Positions 8,006-17,649 are shown, numbered from the stretch's first letter. The stretch is DNA of 64,000 nt from Planctomycetaceae bacterium (GCA_002723275.1 PBNZ01000002.1:410884-474883); one strand, 5' to 3'. The notes: generated by a model from the letters alone, not told the origin. Numbers and translations: made by a program.

Positions 8006-8908
8006 ATGATGAACGTCACGCGTCGACACTTCATTTCTCATACCAGTCAATTGGCTCTCGCCGGCGTCGCACTACCCGGCCTGGTACGCGCCAATAACAT
8101 CGTGGACAGTTCCAAGTATGAAGTTGGTTTGAGTCAGTATTCATTGCGAAGCATGTTCGGCGATGGCACTCTCGATCCACTCGATTATCCTCAATACGCC
8201 GTCGATACCTTCGGCATCAAAGCGATTGATTTTTGGGAAGGTGGACTCCCCGCCGATCAACTCAACAACAAAAACTACCTGACCAAACTCCGTCAACGTA
8301 GTGAAGATGCCGGGACAAAAACCTTTTTGCTGATGGCTGGAGCACTTGATGCCAACCCGGAGAAAGCAGAAGCAAGTCGACAGAATCTCCTGCCCTCCAT
8401 TGATCGGACAGCAACCCTTGGCGCTCAATACATGCGTGTCTTTCTGCGAGCTCCAGGAGAAGACCAGGCAAGTGGGATCAAGGCAAGTGTCGAAGCGTTG
8501 AAGCCATTGGCTGATGCAGCAGCTAAAAAGGATGTCATGATCGTGATTGAACCTGGCGCTTCTAAATTAAGTCAGCGTGGAGCTTTTCTCGCCGAAGTCT
8601 GTAAACAACTGGATCACCCCGCCCTCAGACTGATGCCTGACTTTGGGAAACAGGTCAATAATGTGTATGACGGTACAGAAGCCATGATGCCCTATACCGT
8701 CACCATTAGTTGCAAAATGCACAGCTTCGATGACAACGGCAAACAGCCTCACTTCGATTACAACCGATTACTGAAGATCATTGATCGGGCAGGCTATCGC
8801 GGATTGCTGACAATCGAGTGGGAAGGCAGCAAGCTTGAGCCGGTACCAGGTATACTGGCTTCGAAAAAACTAATTCAAGAAGCGATTGCGAATTTGTCCA
8901 AAAGCTGA
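8006..8908 (+). CDS. Tat-exported TIM-barrel protein (sugar phosphate isomerase/epimerase family)
   Basis: 300 residues. The N-terminus has a twin-arginine-like signal (TRRHFISHTSQLALAG). The rest follows the xylose-isomerase-like TIM barrel: VGLSQYSLRSMF opens strand one, and an IDFWEGG segment, a central VIEPG, a DFGKQ segment, KMHSFDD and a terminal LTIEWEG supply the acidic and His residues that usually bind a divalent metal. In planctomycetes exported members of this family are abundant and mostly uncharacterised, presumably acting on sugars or cyclitols. The gene stands alone: a gap of more than 350 bp precedes it and the ZIP transporter gene converges from the other side. ATG at 8009 is an equally possible start. 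Confidence 0.82.
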   Translation: MMNVTRRHFISHTSQLALAGVALPGLVRANNIVDSSKYEVGLSQYSLRSMFGDGTLDPLDYPQYAVDTFGIKAIDFWEGGLPADQLNNKNYLTKLRQRSEDAGTKTFLLMAGALDANPEKAEASRQNLLPSIDRTATLGAQYMRVFLRAPGEDQASGIKASVEALKPLADAAAKKDVMIVIEPGASKLSQRGAFLAEVCKQLDHPALRLMPDFGKQVNNVYDGTEAMMPYTVTISCKMHSFDDNGKQPHFDYNRLLKIIDRAGYRGLLTIEWEGSKLEPVPGILASKKLIQEAIANLSKS

Positions 8909-9000
8909 GTAGATTCGTAATCAGACCTTGTTGTTAGTATTCCCACTTGGCTTTGTTGATCTGCTTCCATTTTGTCGGAAGCGATCATGTGCTTCGATGG

Positions 9001-9786
9001 TCACATCCAGATCGCTACCAATGCCATCAGGCCTGCGCCGAGCAATGTCCAGATAAGGCGTTTGCTGCGGTTGCTGCCGCCGGGAAAGAACTCCTCACGT
9101 ACGACATCGAGCGTTGCGATGTAGAGGAAGGTGCCTGAGGCAACGGCCTTGAACCATGCTTCGGCGACGCCGCTTCCTAAGCCAAACAGATCAATTGCAA
9201 GGCCGCCCAGGATGACGCCTAAGGGCGTGCTGCCGACGAAAAATAGTAGCGCTGGAATCCGTGTGCGAATTGGTACGGCAGCTTTTTGGAAGGTGGAGCC
9301 AAGGGCGAAGCCAGCAGCCCCTTTGTGTGCCAGGATGGCCACTAACAGTACTGCCGCGCCTGAGGAAGACGAGATACCAAGCGTGACCCCAGCGATGAAG
9401 CTGTGGATCGAGAGGGTGATCAAGAGGAGATAGGGTGTGATTCCATTCTGGTCCTTGGAGTTCAGCAGGGCATCAGATTCAGGATCTGTGACCGTGTTTC
9501 CGGCTCCCATCGCGATGGGAATCACCCGCTCGAGGCCGAGCACCAGAATGAAGGCCAGAGTTGCGATGCCGTAAGCCGCTGGGTATTCGACATTCGGATA
9601 AGCGGCAGCGAAGCCATTATTCGCATCGGCGAGGAGGTGGATGAGTCCTGCGGCAAGCAGTACGCCGCCGGCAAAACTGTTGCCGTAGGCGATCACACGT
9701 CCGTTGCCGCCGCGGTCCACAAGCCAGGGGGCAAAGACGCCAGCGATGCCGACAGCCGCAATCAACGCCGCCGAAAGCAGAATCAT
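9001..9786 (-). CDS. ZIP-family divalent metal transporter
   Basis: 261 residues with about eight hydrophobic segments, the usual ZIP topology and length. Conserved polar positions are visible: GNSFAGGVLLAAGLIHLLAD early, HSFIAGVTLG in the fourth helix and HKGAAGFALG in the fifth. The fifth helix usually reads HKxxE; here the Glu is Ala, which removes one metal ligand of the canonical binuclear site, so specificity may differ. It should import zinc, iron or manganese across the inner membrane. It converges with the TIM-barrel gene and no operon partner is visible; the Fur-family gene 3 kb away is a possible but unproven regulator. Confidence 0.85.
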   Translation of the reverse strand: MILLSAALIAAVGIAGVFAPWLVDRGGNGRVIAYGNSFAGGVLLAAGLIHLLADANNGFAAAYPNVEYPAAYGIATLAFILVLGLERVIPIAMGAGNTVTDPESDALLNSKDQNGITPYLLLITLSIHSFIAGVTLGISSSSGAAVLLVAILAHKGAAGFALGSTFQKAAVPIRTRIPALLFFVGSTPLGVILGGLAIDLFGLGSGVAEAWFKAVASGTFLYIATLDVVREEFFPGGSNRSKRLIWTLLGAGLMALVAIWM

Positions 9787-10123
9787 AAGGTGTCCGGTCG
9801 ATTTAGATGAAGTGATTGTCGAGAACTTTACTCGACCATCTTATCGTTTGGGATCGAATTACGAAAAGGGGATGCGCCAGCTGATTGTGGGACGACTATG
9901 AATCATGGTGAATTCTTACTCGATTCGGCAAGTTGCTGAAACATATGCATGCGGCACACCTAATTGATCAATCCTGCGCGATGGAACAAATCACTTAACG
10001 CTTAGCTGCCTTGTGAGTTCCACCTCCGAGTATTCGGGTCAGAATTTCTTGATATCCGTCGATGCCCAGGATTACAATCTCGGATTGTTGTCCATCTCGA
10101 TTTATAGACCGTGAAGGTAGACG
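9787..10123. other. Intergenic gap, 337 bp, divergent promoters presumed
   Basis: The gap separates the leftward transporter from the rightward PEP-CTERM gene, so both promoters should lie here. I could not pick clear -35/-10 boxes and see no coding frame or strong hairpin. GAAGG at 10111-10115 may be the ribosome binding site for the ATG at 10124. Confidence 0.4.
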
Positions 10124-11413
10124 ATGAAAAAACAGCGAACGTTTCGAAGTCCGTTTTGGTTAGTTGCTCTTGTTGCCTGCGTGCGGCTGGTTTGCCTCGG
10201 TACTGTTGAGGTAGACGCAGATGTCATCGTGCAACAACTGGATGAACATATGGTTGTTGAAGCGGAACTGTTTGAGTACGACGATCTGAATGATGAGTTT
10301 TACGGTTGGATCGTCATCGACACCAATGAGCCAGTGGAAGTTGAATTACACCATTCCAATCCTGGATACATTGAAGTACCACCCCCTAGTTCAAATGCTT
10401 CTGAAGGTCTTGCGATCCTTGATCAGGCCGGCGGAGGCGGTTTTACTGACCAACTGGGATATGCGTTGCAATTCGAAACGCCGGGAACCTACTATCTTTA
10501 CCTGAGAATGTCGGCGTTTGATTTGAGGCAAATCCTTGATGACAACTACGGCAATGAAGATTCGATCTATCTGCCAGTTGAATCCATCGATGAGGATCCG
10601 ACGTCCGAACATTTGCGAGCTAGTCGAGATGGTTTCATCGACTTTGATCAAATGGGCGTTTTGCCGTCAGCAGGTTGTCGGGACTTCGAAGAACCTTGGG
10701 TTATTCCGGACGATGAATGTGATGTGGATGGGTTGCGCGGCCCAATTCAAATGGAGGGTCAATATCATTGGCAACCGGCCAATTGGAACAACGGTCTCGG
10801 GCACGTGAACTATGAGATCGAAGACACGGGCGTAACGCTGGATTTCAATTTGGCGAGTCGGGAACGAGGAGCCGCCTTGGATGTTTTTGTCTTTTCTCAG
10901 CGCGATGATCTTACGCCCAGGGATTTGGATGCGATTCTCGCCGAATTGAAGGACCCAGGCGATCCCTATGATTTTGATGGCGATGGGATGTTGGGTGGCG
11001 GCGACGTCGACATCCTGCATGCCGCAATCGTTGGAGGCGATAGGAGTATTCAGTTTGACGTAAATTCAGACGGATCGGTCAACGCCGGCGACCTCAAATT
11101 CTTCGTCGAGGATGGCGACACCATCAACAGCTACTTGGGGGACGGAAATCTGGACGGACAATTCAATACATCCGATCTGGTTGGTTTCTTCCAAGGTGGA
11201 AAATTTGAAGCCGGAACTCCCGCATCTTTCGCGCAAGGTGACCAAAACGCAGATGGTGTGTTTAACACATCCGACTTGGTTTCGATGTTCCAAAGTGGTG
11301 GTTTTGAAAAAGGACCAAAGCCAGTGGTGGCGACCGTTCCAGAACCAGGTAGCCTGGGTCTCGTGATACTAGGAGCTGCGAGTTTATTGGCCAGCGGCCG
11401 ACGTCGGAAATAA
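10124..11413 (+). CDS. PEP-CTERM protein with four dockerin-like EF-hand loops
   Basis: 429 residues. A signal peptide covers about residues 1-36. Residues 40-260 form a beta-rich region with LGYALQFETPGTYYLY that resembles a carbohydrate-binding jelly roll. Four Ca-binding loops follow: DFDGDGMLGGGDVD, DVNSDGSVNAGDLK, DGNLDGQFNTSDLV and DQNADGVFNTSDLV. The last two share the pattern F-N-T-S-D-L-V-x-x-F-Q-x-G found at three other loci in this window. The tail VPEPGSLG plus a hydrophobic stretch and RRRK is a PEP-CTERM sorting signal, predicting exosortase-dependent surface anchoring; no exosortase gene is present here. A terminator follows. Role: probably a displayed carbohydrate-binding or scaffold protein. 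Confidence 0.85.
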   Translation: MKKQRTFRSPFWLVALVACVRLVCLGTVEVDADVIVQQLDEHMVVEAELFEYDDLNDEFYGWIVIDTNEPVEVELHHSNPGYIEVPPPSSNASEGLAILDQAGGGGFTDQLGYALQFETPGTYYLYLRMSAFDLRQILDDNYGNEDSIYLPVESIDEDPTSEHLRASRDGFIDFDQMGVLPSAGCRDFEEPWVIPDDECDVDGLRGPIQMEGQYHWQPANWNNGLGHVNYEIEDTGVTLDFNLASRERGAALDVFVFSQRDDLTPRDLDAILAELKDPGDPYDFDGDGMLGGGDVDILHAAIVGGDRSIQFDVNSDGSVNAGDLKFFVEDGDTINSYLGDGNLDGQFNTSDLVGFFQGGKFEAGTPASFAQGDQNADGVFNTSDLVSMFQSGGFEKGPKPVVATVPEPGSLGLVILGAASLLASGRRRK

Positions 11414-11441
11414 TCGTCACGTTTCCATTGTTCAAAAGAGT

Positions 11442-11470
11442 AGACCTCTCCAATGAATAAGAGGTCTTTT
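11442..11470 (+). terminator. Rho-independent terminator after the PEP-CTERM/dockerin gene
   Basis: AGACCTCT (11442-11449) pairs perfectly with AGAGGTCT (11460-11467) over a 10-base loop, and the right arm runs directly into TTT. It lies 29 bases past the stop codon of the PEP-CTERM gene. Confidence 0.7.
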
Positions 11471-11724
11471 GGGGTGCCGATTCCCGGTTCGTTTCTGCCA
11501 CCCACCCTCAGGCTGTTTAACGGTCTTGTCGGGCTCGCTGCGGAAATGGTTCTTGCGCGATTTTCTCTTGGTCTGAATTGCCAGAAAAAATCTTAAACAA
11601 CATGGAACTCGCGGAGAGGATCTGGCGTCGAACCGCTATTGAAGAGGTTAGCGTTCGCCAACAGCTTCCAAAAAATTGTGAGATTCCACAGACCAACTCT
11701 CTCGTCACCAGCGGAAACCGGATC

Positions 11725-12144
11725 ATGATCCATCGACATCTTCTCGCGTTACTCGTCTGCACGTTACTTCCGTCAGTGGTTGCATCAGCAACGCTCGTGC
11801 CTCAGATCGAGCCGATCCAAAACATCACAGGCATCAAACCGAAGGAAGCAGTCTTTCTGAAGGCAGGTCGGGACATGCCTCTTGTCCTTCGGGAAAAACA
11901 AGATCTTGCCAAGTATTTCACGAAAGAAGATCTCGCAAAGATTGTTGCGAAGGTCGATCTCAAGAAGCAAAACGTTCTCGTTTTTGCCTGGGGTGGTTCA
12001 GGTGGCGATCGCCTCAAATACGATGTTCTGGAGTCATTCCCTGAACAAATTGTTTTTAGGATAAAGCCGGGTCGTACGAAGGATCTTCGCCAACACGTGC
12101 ATATTTATGCCGTACGATCCAACGTCAAATGGGGCATGAAGTAG
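11725..12144 (+). CDS. Small secreted protein of unknown function
   Basis: 139 residues from the ATG at 11725; the open frame extends further upstream, but only this start puts a signal peptide (IHRHLLALLVCTLLPSVVAS) at the N-terminus. The mature part is a mixed helix/strand domain with a Lys/Asp-rich centre (REKQDLAKYFTKEDLAKIV) and ends with a VHIYAVRSNVKWGMK segment. I do not recognise the family. The segment LKKQNVLVFAWGGSGGDRL suggests a compact globular domain. It converges with the PQQ-type propeller gene 53 bp away. Confidence 0.6.
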   Translation: MIHRHLLALLVCTLLPSVVASATLVPQIEPIQNITGIKPKEAVFLKAGRDMPLVLREKQDLAKYFTKEDLAKIVAKVDLKKQNVLVFAWGGSGGDRLKYDVLESFPEQIVFRIKPGRTKDLRQHVHIYAVRSNVKWGMK

Positions 12145-12197
12145 TTGGGCCGATTCCCACCGTCTCGTCCTCAACGTTTTTTTCTTCCGCGGTCGTA

Positions 12198-13517
12198 CTA
12201 TTGCTGTTGGATGCAATACAGAAACTTGCGTCCACGCAGAAATAATGTGTCCTCCGCTAATGCTGGTGAGGCGTCGATCGTATCGTCGAGTTTATTCGTC
12301 GCCAGAACCTCCAATTCATTGGACCGCTTTAGCACGAGCGTTGTTCCGTTGCGGTCTGTGATGTAGATTCGCCCCGCCGCACCGACCGGTGATGCGTAAA
12401 CGTTAGAGAGGCCTGGCAATCGAGTTCTTTCGAGTAGGGTATCGCCAGTCTTCGAGTCCAGGCAGGATAAGATCGCATTGTTGGACTGAGTGTAGTACAG
12501 CATTCCATCGTACAGCAGTGGCGATGGGACATAGGGTGTTCCGCGATCGCGTGACCAGATAATCTTGTCGGACTGCGAAATGTCACCGCTTTCCGTAAGA
12601 GGCAAGGCAAGCAAGGAATAGCCCTGGTATCCGCTCATGCAGTAGACGACATCGCCCTCGACCACTGGACAGGGAGTCACATTGCCTGTTAGTCCGCTGC
12701 ATTGCCAGATGACGTCCCCACTCTCGAGGTCATAACTGCGAACAAAATTCGTCGCGCTGGTGATGACCTGAGTCCGCCCACTATGTTCGAGCACCAGTGG
12801 AGTCGCCCACGCGTTATTTTCGTCTCGCTCTTTACGCCACACGGATTTTCCCGATGCTGCTTCAAGAACCTCAATCGAACCTTTGTGATTGTAGTCGCGG
12901 ACGATGACCAGCTTGTCACCATATAGCACAGGTGAACTGCCCTCCCCTAGGCTCGACCCAACCTTCACTTCTCCCAAATTTCGCTCCCACAGTTTGTTGC
13001 CGTTCAGATCGTAACAAAATAACCCGGCCGAACCGAACCAGCAAAACAGACGTTTCCCATCAGTCGTTGGTGATGCCGATGCAAAGTCATTGTCGTTGTG
13101 AGCTCCTTCGTGAGGAATCTTTTTCGTCGCGATGTCGCGCCAGATTTCCTTGCCCGTTTTTTTGTTCAGGCAAATCACCACGAATTCATGAACAGCATTC
13201 GGACGTTTGATGTCGAAGAAATTTGTTTTCGGCTGATCCTTTGGATCAGGAATGGAGGAATCTTTTTCTTCTGTCTTGATTGCGGTCAGAAGGAAAACTT
13301 TATCGCCCCAAATGATTGGCGTTGAAGTGCCGTTTCCATCAATGGCAGCCTTCCATTTGATGTTTTCCGTTTCACTCCAGGTCACAGGCGGTTCTGCAGA
13401 TTTAGACACTCCGCTGTTCAAGGGTCCGCGCCATTGCGACCAGTCGTCGTCCGCCCAGCAAGATCCCGGAGATATTGCCACGAGGAGCATGCTGCAAAGA
13501 GAGGCCAAGAGTTTCAT
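12198..13517 (-). CDS. Secreted PQQ-like/BamB-type beta-propeller protein
   Basis: 439 residues. I chose the ATG at 13517 because AAGGA sits about seven bases upstream and a signal peptide (MKLLASLCSMLLVAISPGSC) begins there; the open frame runs 40 codons further. The mature part starts with DWSQWRGPLNSGVS and repeats blade motifs such as KWKAAIDGNGTSTPIIWGDK, ASPTTDGKRLFCWFGSAGLF and GSSPVLYGDKLVIV, the pattern of planctomycete PQQ-binding-like propellers (PQQ_2). The tryptophan-docking blade signatures are visible, but there is no cytochrome domain and no clear dehydrogenase active-site Asp, so a catalytic role is doubtful. It probably binds ligands or assembles with other periplasmic proteins. 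Confidence 0.83.
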   Translation of the reverse strand: MKLLASLCSMLLVAISPGSCWADDDWSQWRGPLNSGVSKSAEPPVTWSETENIKWKAAIDGNGTSTPIIWGDKVFLLTAIKTEEKDSSIPDPKDQPKTNFFDIKRPNAVHEFVVICLNKKTGKEIWRDIATKKIPHEGAHNDNDFASASPTTDGKRLFCWFGSAGLFCYDLNGNKLWERNLGEVKVGSSLGEGSSPVLYGDKLVIVRDYNHKGSIEVLEAASGKSVWRKERDENNAWATPLVLEHSGRTQVITSATNFVRSYDLESGDVIWQCSGLTGNVTPCPVVEGDVVYCMSGYQGYSLLALPLTESGDISQSDKIIWSRDRGTPYVPSPLLYDGMLYYTQSNNAILSCLDSKTGDTLLERTRLPGLSNVYASPVGAAGRIYITDRNGTTLVLKRSNELEVLATNKLDDTIDASPALAEDTLFLRGRKFLYCIQQQ

Positions 13518-13845
13518 GAGGATGTCCTTCAAAACCTTGAAGTGCTGTTTGATATAATGGGGCGCAGTGAACGCGAGTCCGTCCTCGTGTTGCTTCCGGG
13601 AGTCGAAATTATGGCTCCCAAAATTCCCAATGTACATAAACCTGATGGTGAAACGGTTTTACTAAGCTCATTTTGACGTCGGGTTTCTTTTCGACGAAGA
13701 TCGAAGACTTGTAGACGTAAGCATTTGCAGTACCATGCGGTAGAGGTCAATTGGGTTTTTTGACCACGTGATGCATCACCATACCGAAAGCTGAGTCATT
13801 CGCACGATTGCAAATTTATCAAGGATGTGCTGAGCAGAAAAAACT
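13518..13845. other. Intergenic gap, 328 bp, divergent promoters presumed
   Basis: The gap lies between two divergent genes. It holds an inverted repeat, GGTCAA / TTGACC, around 13746-13767 with a 9-base T-rich loop, and a perfect palindrome TGATGCATCA near 13768-13777. Either could be a regulator site; neither is near an obvious promoter box that I can defend. Confidence 0.35.
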
Positions 13846-16593
13846 ATGTCTTTTCGCGACAGGTCAGCCATTGCAGTGAATCGATCAACTTCGCCAAAAC
13901 ATCTTGCTGTTGCTGGCGTTGTTTGCGCATTACTGCTCAGTCTGTTGGGGGTCGCTGTTAGCCAGGAAGATGTTGCTGATGAAGAGCAACAAGAGCGTCC
14001 GTACGGGCTGACCGCGCGGACACCGTGGACCAGTTCTCGGTTGCTGGGGTCGCCTGATCCGCCACGGCCTTACATTGCAACAAAGATGTTTGCCGACATC
14101 CAATGGGATCGCCCCATCTACGTGAAAGCGGAACCGGATGGCCAGCATCTGTTCGTGATTGAACAGGGGGGTGAGGAGAATCGACCGACAAAACTGTTTC
14201 GTATTGTCGACCGTGCCGACGCAACCAAGAAAACACTTCTCCTGACTGTACCTCGCCGATTGGTCTATGGAATGGAGTTTCACCCGAACTATGAAGAAAA
14301 TGGGTTTATCTATCTGTTCGGTAATGGACCGACGGGGAACCCAGAACGACTCAATCATGTGACTCGGTATACCGTGCAACGAGACGGCGAGCAGGTGACC
14401 TGCGATCCGGGTTCTGCCGTCGACATTATTCAGTGGCGGTCGATGGGGCATGATGGTGGTGACCTGGTCTTTGGGAACGATGGGTTTCTCTACATTACGT
14501 CCGGAGATGGAACCTCTGATTCTGATCAATGGCTCTCCGCTCAGGATGTTTCGAATCTGTTGGGAGGCGTTTTGCGAATCGACGTCGACCAGACGTCGGA
14601 TGACAAGCCATATTCGGTGCCAGCCGATAATCCTTTCCTCGAGATACCTGGTGCGCGCGGCGAGCTGTGGGCGATCGGCTTGCGAAATCCCTGGCGGATG
14701 TCGATCGATAGGAAGACCGGACAGATCTGGGTCGGTAACAACGGACAGGATCTCTGGGAAACGGCTCACTTACTTCGCAAAGGTGAAAACTATGGTTGGA
14801 GCGTTTATGAAGGGAGTCATCCGTTTTACGCGAATCGAGAACTCGGACCGGGCACTTTGGTCGCTCCCACATTCGAACACCATCATACGGAAGCTCGTTC
14901 CCTTACCGGTGGCGTCACCTACGACGGCGACCGGTTGAAGGATCTGGTCGGAGCTTATCTCTATGGCGACTATTCCACCGGAAAGATTTGGGCGGGTCGA
15001 CATGACGGTCAACAAGTGACCTACCATCAGGAGGTTGCTGACACGTCGCTAAGTATTGTTGGCTTCTCAAATTCTCATCGTGGTGACCTGATCGTTGTCG
15101 ATTCGGTCCGGGGACTGCATCGACTGGAACGCAATCCGGATCTTGATCGTCTCGATGCGCTTCCATCTTTTCCGAAAAAATTGTCTGAGACCGGACTGTT
15201 CGATTCGACCGTCGATCACAAAGTCGCAGCTGGTGTCATTCCGTATGATGTTGTTTCACCCGGCTGGGCAGATGGTGCTCAGGCGGATCGATTCATCGCG
15301 GTACCCGATGATCTGCAGATCGCTTACACGCGCGATCGCGGCTGGAATTTCCCAGATCGATCCGTCCTGGTTCAAACACTCACGATTGACGAGACACGTG
15401 ACGGTGAAGTTCAGCAACGCCGTTTGGAAACGCGAGTCCTTCTTAAGTTACAAAAGGAGTGGCAGGGTTATTCCTATGGGTGGAATGAAGATCAAACCGA
15501 TGCAGAACTCGTTGCGAGTGAAGGGAGAGATATTTCGCTGGCCAATGGTCAAGTCTGGCGAGTACCGTCCAGGGCTGAGTGTATGTCATGTCACGCTCGT
15601 GCCGTGAATTATGTGTTGGGGCTCACTGACCTGCAGATGAACCGTGACTTCGATTATTCGGGCACGGTCGATAATCAACTGCGAACCTTGAACCATATTG
15701 GCTTGCTTGCCGACTACGATCCGAAGCCGGAGGACGAACGATTCAAACTGGTAAGCCCTCAGGACACTTCAGCTTCGTTGACGGATCGAGCCCGATCGTA
15801 TCTCCATACAAACTGCGCATGTTGTCATGTTGCTGCTGGCGGTGGAAACGCCCGGATGGAATTGGAGTTTGCGACGGAGAATGAATCGGCACGGATCCTT
15901 GACGAGTACCCACAGCACGCAACGTTTGGGTTCGCACAACCGCGCATTGTTGCCCCAGGTGATCCGAGCCAGTCGGTTTTGTTGGCCCGTGTGTCCCGTC
16001 GGGGACGCGGCCAGATGCCGCCGTTGGTCTCGAACCAAGTTGACGATTCGGCAGTCCAGTTGCTTCGTGATTGGATTGCGTCCCTTGAGGTTCCCCAACG
16101 CGAATTTGTCCGCGATTGGTCAGTCGAGGAATTGACCGACGATTTGTCAACTCTTCAAGAAGGTCGGTCGTTGACCCGTGGGAAATCACTGTTTCGATCA
16201 TCGGGTTGTGGACAGTGTCATCGAATTGAAGAAGAGCTTGCTGGTATTGGACCCAATCTGAGCGATGTCGCGAAACGTCGTAAGCCGATCGAGATTTTAG
16301 AGTCCGTCATCACGCCGTCGGCAAAGATCGAGCCAGAGTATGCTTCGACAATTTTGGAGACTGCCGACGGTGAAGTTTTGCAAGGACGCATTCAATCGGA
16401 AACGAATGAAGACATTGTTTTGCTGGGTCGGGAGTCCTTTGCAAAACCGCAGCGGGTGCTCAAAGCCGAAATTGAAGAGCGAACGCTCTCACGACTGTCG
16501 ATGATGCCAGAGGGAACGATCGATCATCTTCAGCGTGACGAAATCCTCGATCTACTGGCTTATATCCTTGCCGGGTCGGCCTCCGAGGAATGA
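13846..16593 (+). CDS. PQQ-dependent sugar dehydrogenase-like protein with three CxxCH haem sites
   Basis: 915 residues. An N-terminal membrane segment (about 20-42) acts as signal or anchor. Residues 70 to about 430 are the glucose/sorbosone dehydrogenase propeller (FLYITSGDGT, LWAIGLRNPWRMSID, YGWSVYEGSHPF). A middle region contains CMSCH (near 579) and CACCH (near 657), like other planctomycete cytochrome-linked proteins of this type. The C-terminus carries CGQCH (near 788), then GPNLSDVAKRRKPIEI and a dG-x-x-x-x-G pattern matching the Pirellula/Verrucomicrobium haem-binding domain TIGR02603. It should oxidise a sugar or related alcohol in the periplasm and pass electrons through up to three c haems. 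It is transcribed alone; the neighbour upstream diverges. Confidence 0.88.
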   Translation: MSFRDRSAIAVNRSTSPKHLAVAGVVCALLLSLLGVAVSQEDVADEEQQERPYGLTARTPWTSSRLLGSPDPPRPYIATKMFADIQWDRPIYVKAEPDGQHLFVIEQGGEENRPTKLFRIVDRADATKKTLLLTVPRRLVYGMEFHPNYEENGFIYLFGNGPTGNPERLNHVTRYTVQRDGEQVTCDPGSAVDIIQWRSMGHDGGDLVFGNDGFLYITSGDGTSDSDQWLSAQDVSNLLGGVLRIDVDQTSDDKPYSVPADNPFLEIPGARGELWAIGLRNPWRMSIDRKTGQIWVGNNGQDLWETAHLLRKGENYGWSVYEGSHPFYANRELGPGTLVAPTFEHHHTEARSLTGGVTYDGDRLKDLVGAYLYGDYSTGKIWAGRHDGQQVTYHQEVADTSLSIVGFSNSHRGDLIVVDSVRGLHRLERNPDLDRLDALPSFPKKLSETGLFDSTVDHKVAAGVIPYDVVSPGWADGAQADRFIAVPDDLQIAYTRDRGWNFPDRSVLVQTLTIDETRDGEVQQRRLETRVLLKLQKEWQGYSYGWNEDQTDAELVASEGRDISLANGQVWRVPSRAECMSCHARAVNYVLGLTDLQMNRDFDYSGTVDNQLRTLNHIGLLADYDPKPEDERFKLVSPQDTSASLTDRARSYLHTNCACCHVAAGGGNARMELEFATENESARILDEYPQHATFGFAQPRIVAPGDPSQSVLLARVSRRGRGQMPPLVSNQVDDSAVQLLRDWIASLEVPQREFVRDWSVEELTDDLSTLQEGRSLTRGKSLFRSSGCGQCHRIEEELAGIGPNLSDVAKRRKPIEILESVITPSAKIEPEYASTILETADGEVLQGRIQSETNEDIVLLGRESFAKPQRVLKAEIEERTLSRLSMMPEGTIDHLQRDEILDLLAYILAGSASEE

Positions 16594-16893
16594 CACCGTC
16601 AGAAGATGACGGCAGTCGTCACGTCACAACGGTATCAGGTCTTCATGGCATCGGCTTAAGCGTCAGGTTGATCCGTACGTCAGACTTCCCTGCCCTTGAC
16701 GCTCGTCATGTGAACGCTGTTTAAGCCTTCCCGCATCGATTAAGTCGGGTTTTCTCCTTTCGCGGAGAGAGCCCTCGCTTGTTGAATGTCTTCAAAATGC
16801 AGGGGTGGGCAGTCATGGCTAAAATGTATAGACTGTGCGAGCCAAGTTCTACATTCAATTTCCGGTAACGTATTGATAAGGACGGCTTGGGCA
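16594..16893. other. Intergenic gap, 300 bp, with a small hairpin
   Basis: CCGTCA (16596-16601) and TGACGG (16607-16612) form a perfect 6-bp stem over GAAGA immediately after the dehydrogenase stop, but no T-run follows, so it is a weak terminator candidate. AAGGA at 16879-16883 is the likely ribosome binding site for the next gene. Nothing else was recognised. Confidence 0.4.
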
Positions 16894-17649
16894 ATGAGAT
16901 TTTTTAGCTTAAGTGTTTTCGTTGTTATCACGTTAGTTGCAGCTGATTTCACAGATGCGTCGATAGTCATTGGTGACTTTGAAGTCTCTGGCAATCAAAC
17001 GGTATCTTTTGCCGGTCGCACCCAATCTCAACTCGATTTAATTGCCTCTGGTTCCGTCCCTGAACCTGACGGGATTCAAAAGGTAATACAAGACATCGCC
17101 AATTTTGGCAAAACGTCGCCGGATGCGATTTCGATCACTGGTTTTGATACTCTATCGATCACAGCCACTGGAACTTGGGCCAACACAGCGAATCTGTCGT
17201 CTAACGGAATGGGTCCTTCCGGCAATTCCGGCGATAATAAAACGACGAAGGCGGGCTATCGTATATTTGGCATCAGTGGCATGTCAGCTCGACTCAATAC
17301 GTTGATCGGTGTCTTTCTTTCCGATGATATACCGGACCCTAATGGCTTGCCGGAGATGCTGAGCGTTAATGACGGAGACGACATGACAACTCCTTTGCTC
17401 AATCAAACATTTGCGATTGGGGCTGACCTATCTAATATCATTGTGCCAGAGAATGCGACGCGACTTTTTCTCGGGCATCATGACGGTCAACAATTCAAGA
17501 ACAACTCTGGATTGGTAACGGCTACAATTACTGGCACGAGTGTGAATACACTCAACGCCGTCCCGGAGCCTTCTACAATTCTGATCTGGTTGGTGTTAGG
17601 CATGGTTGGCTACACGAGCATGAGATTCCGGTCGTTCTTCTCTGTTTGA
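16894..17649 (+). CDS. PEP-CTERM surface protein of unknown function
   Basis: 251 residues from the ATG at 16894, which has AAGGA upstream and starts a signal peptide (FFSLSVFVVITLVAA). The open frame extends 36 codons further upstream, but that part lacks a signal peptide. The body is rich in Ser, Thr, Asn and Gly with no recognised domain; GVFLSDDIPDPNGLPEML and the C-terminal ATRLFLGHHDGQQF resemble the beta-rich domain of other PEP-CTERM proteins, in which RLFLG.HDG is recurrent. The C-terminus AVPEPSTILIWLVLGMVG with MRFRS is a PEP-CTERM tail. Expected location: cell surface or outer membrane through an exosortase encoded elsewhere. Confidence 0.8.
   Translation: MRFFSLSVFVVITLVAADFTDASIVIGDFEVSGNQTVSFAGRTQSQLDLIASGSVPEPDGIQKVIQDIANFGKTSPDAISITGFDTLSITATGTWANTANLSSNGMGPSGNSGDNKTTKAGYRIFGISGMSARLNTLIGVFLSDDIPDPNGLPEMLSVNDGDDMTTPLLNQTFAIGADLSNIIVPENATRLFLGHHDGQQFKNNSGLVTATITGTSVNTLNAVPEPSTILIWLVLGMVGYTSMRFRSFFSV

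Noticed and set aside
16596..16612. CCGTCA/TGACGG hairpin as a terminator for the sugar dehydrogenase gene
   Set aside because: The stem is only 6 bp and no T-run follows; noted in the gap entry, not called as a terminator.
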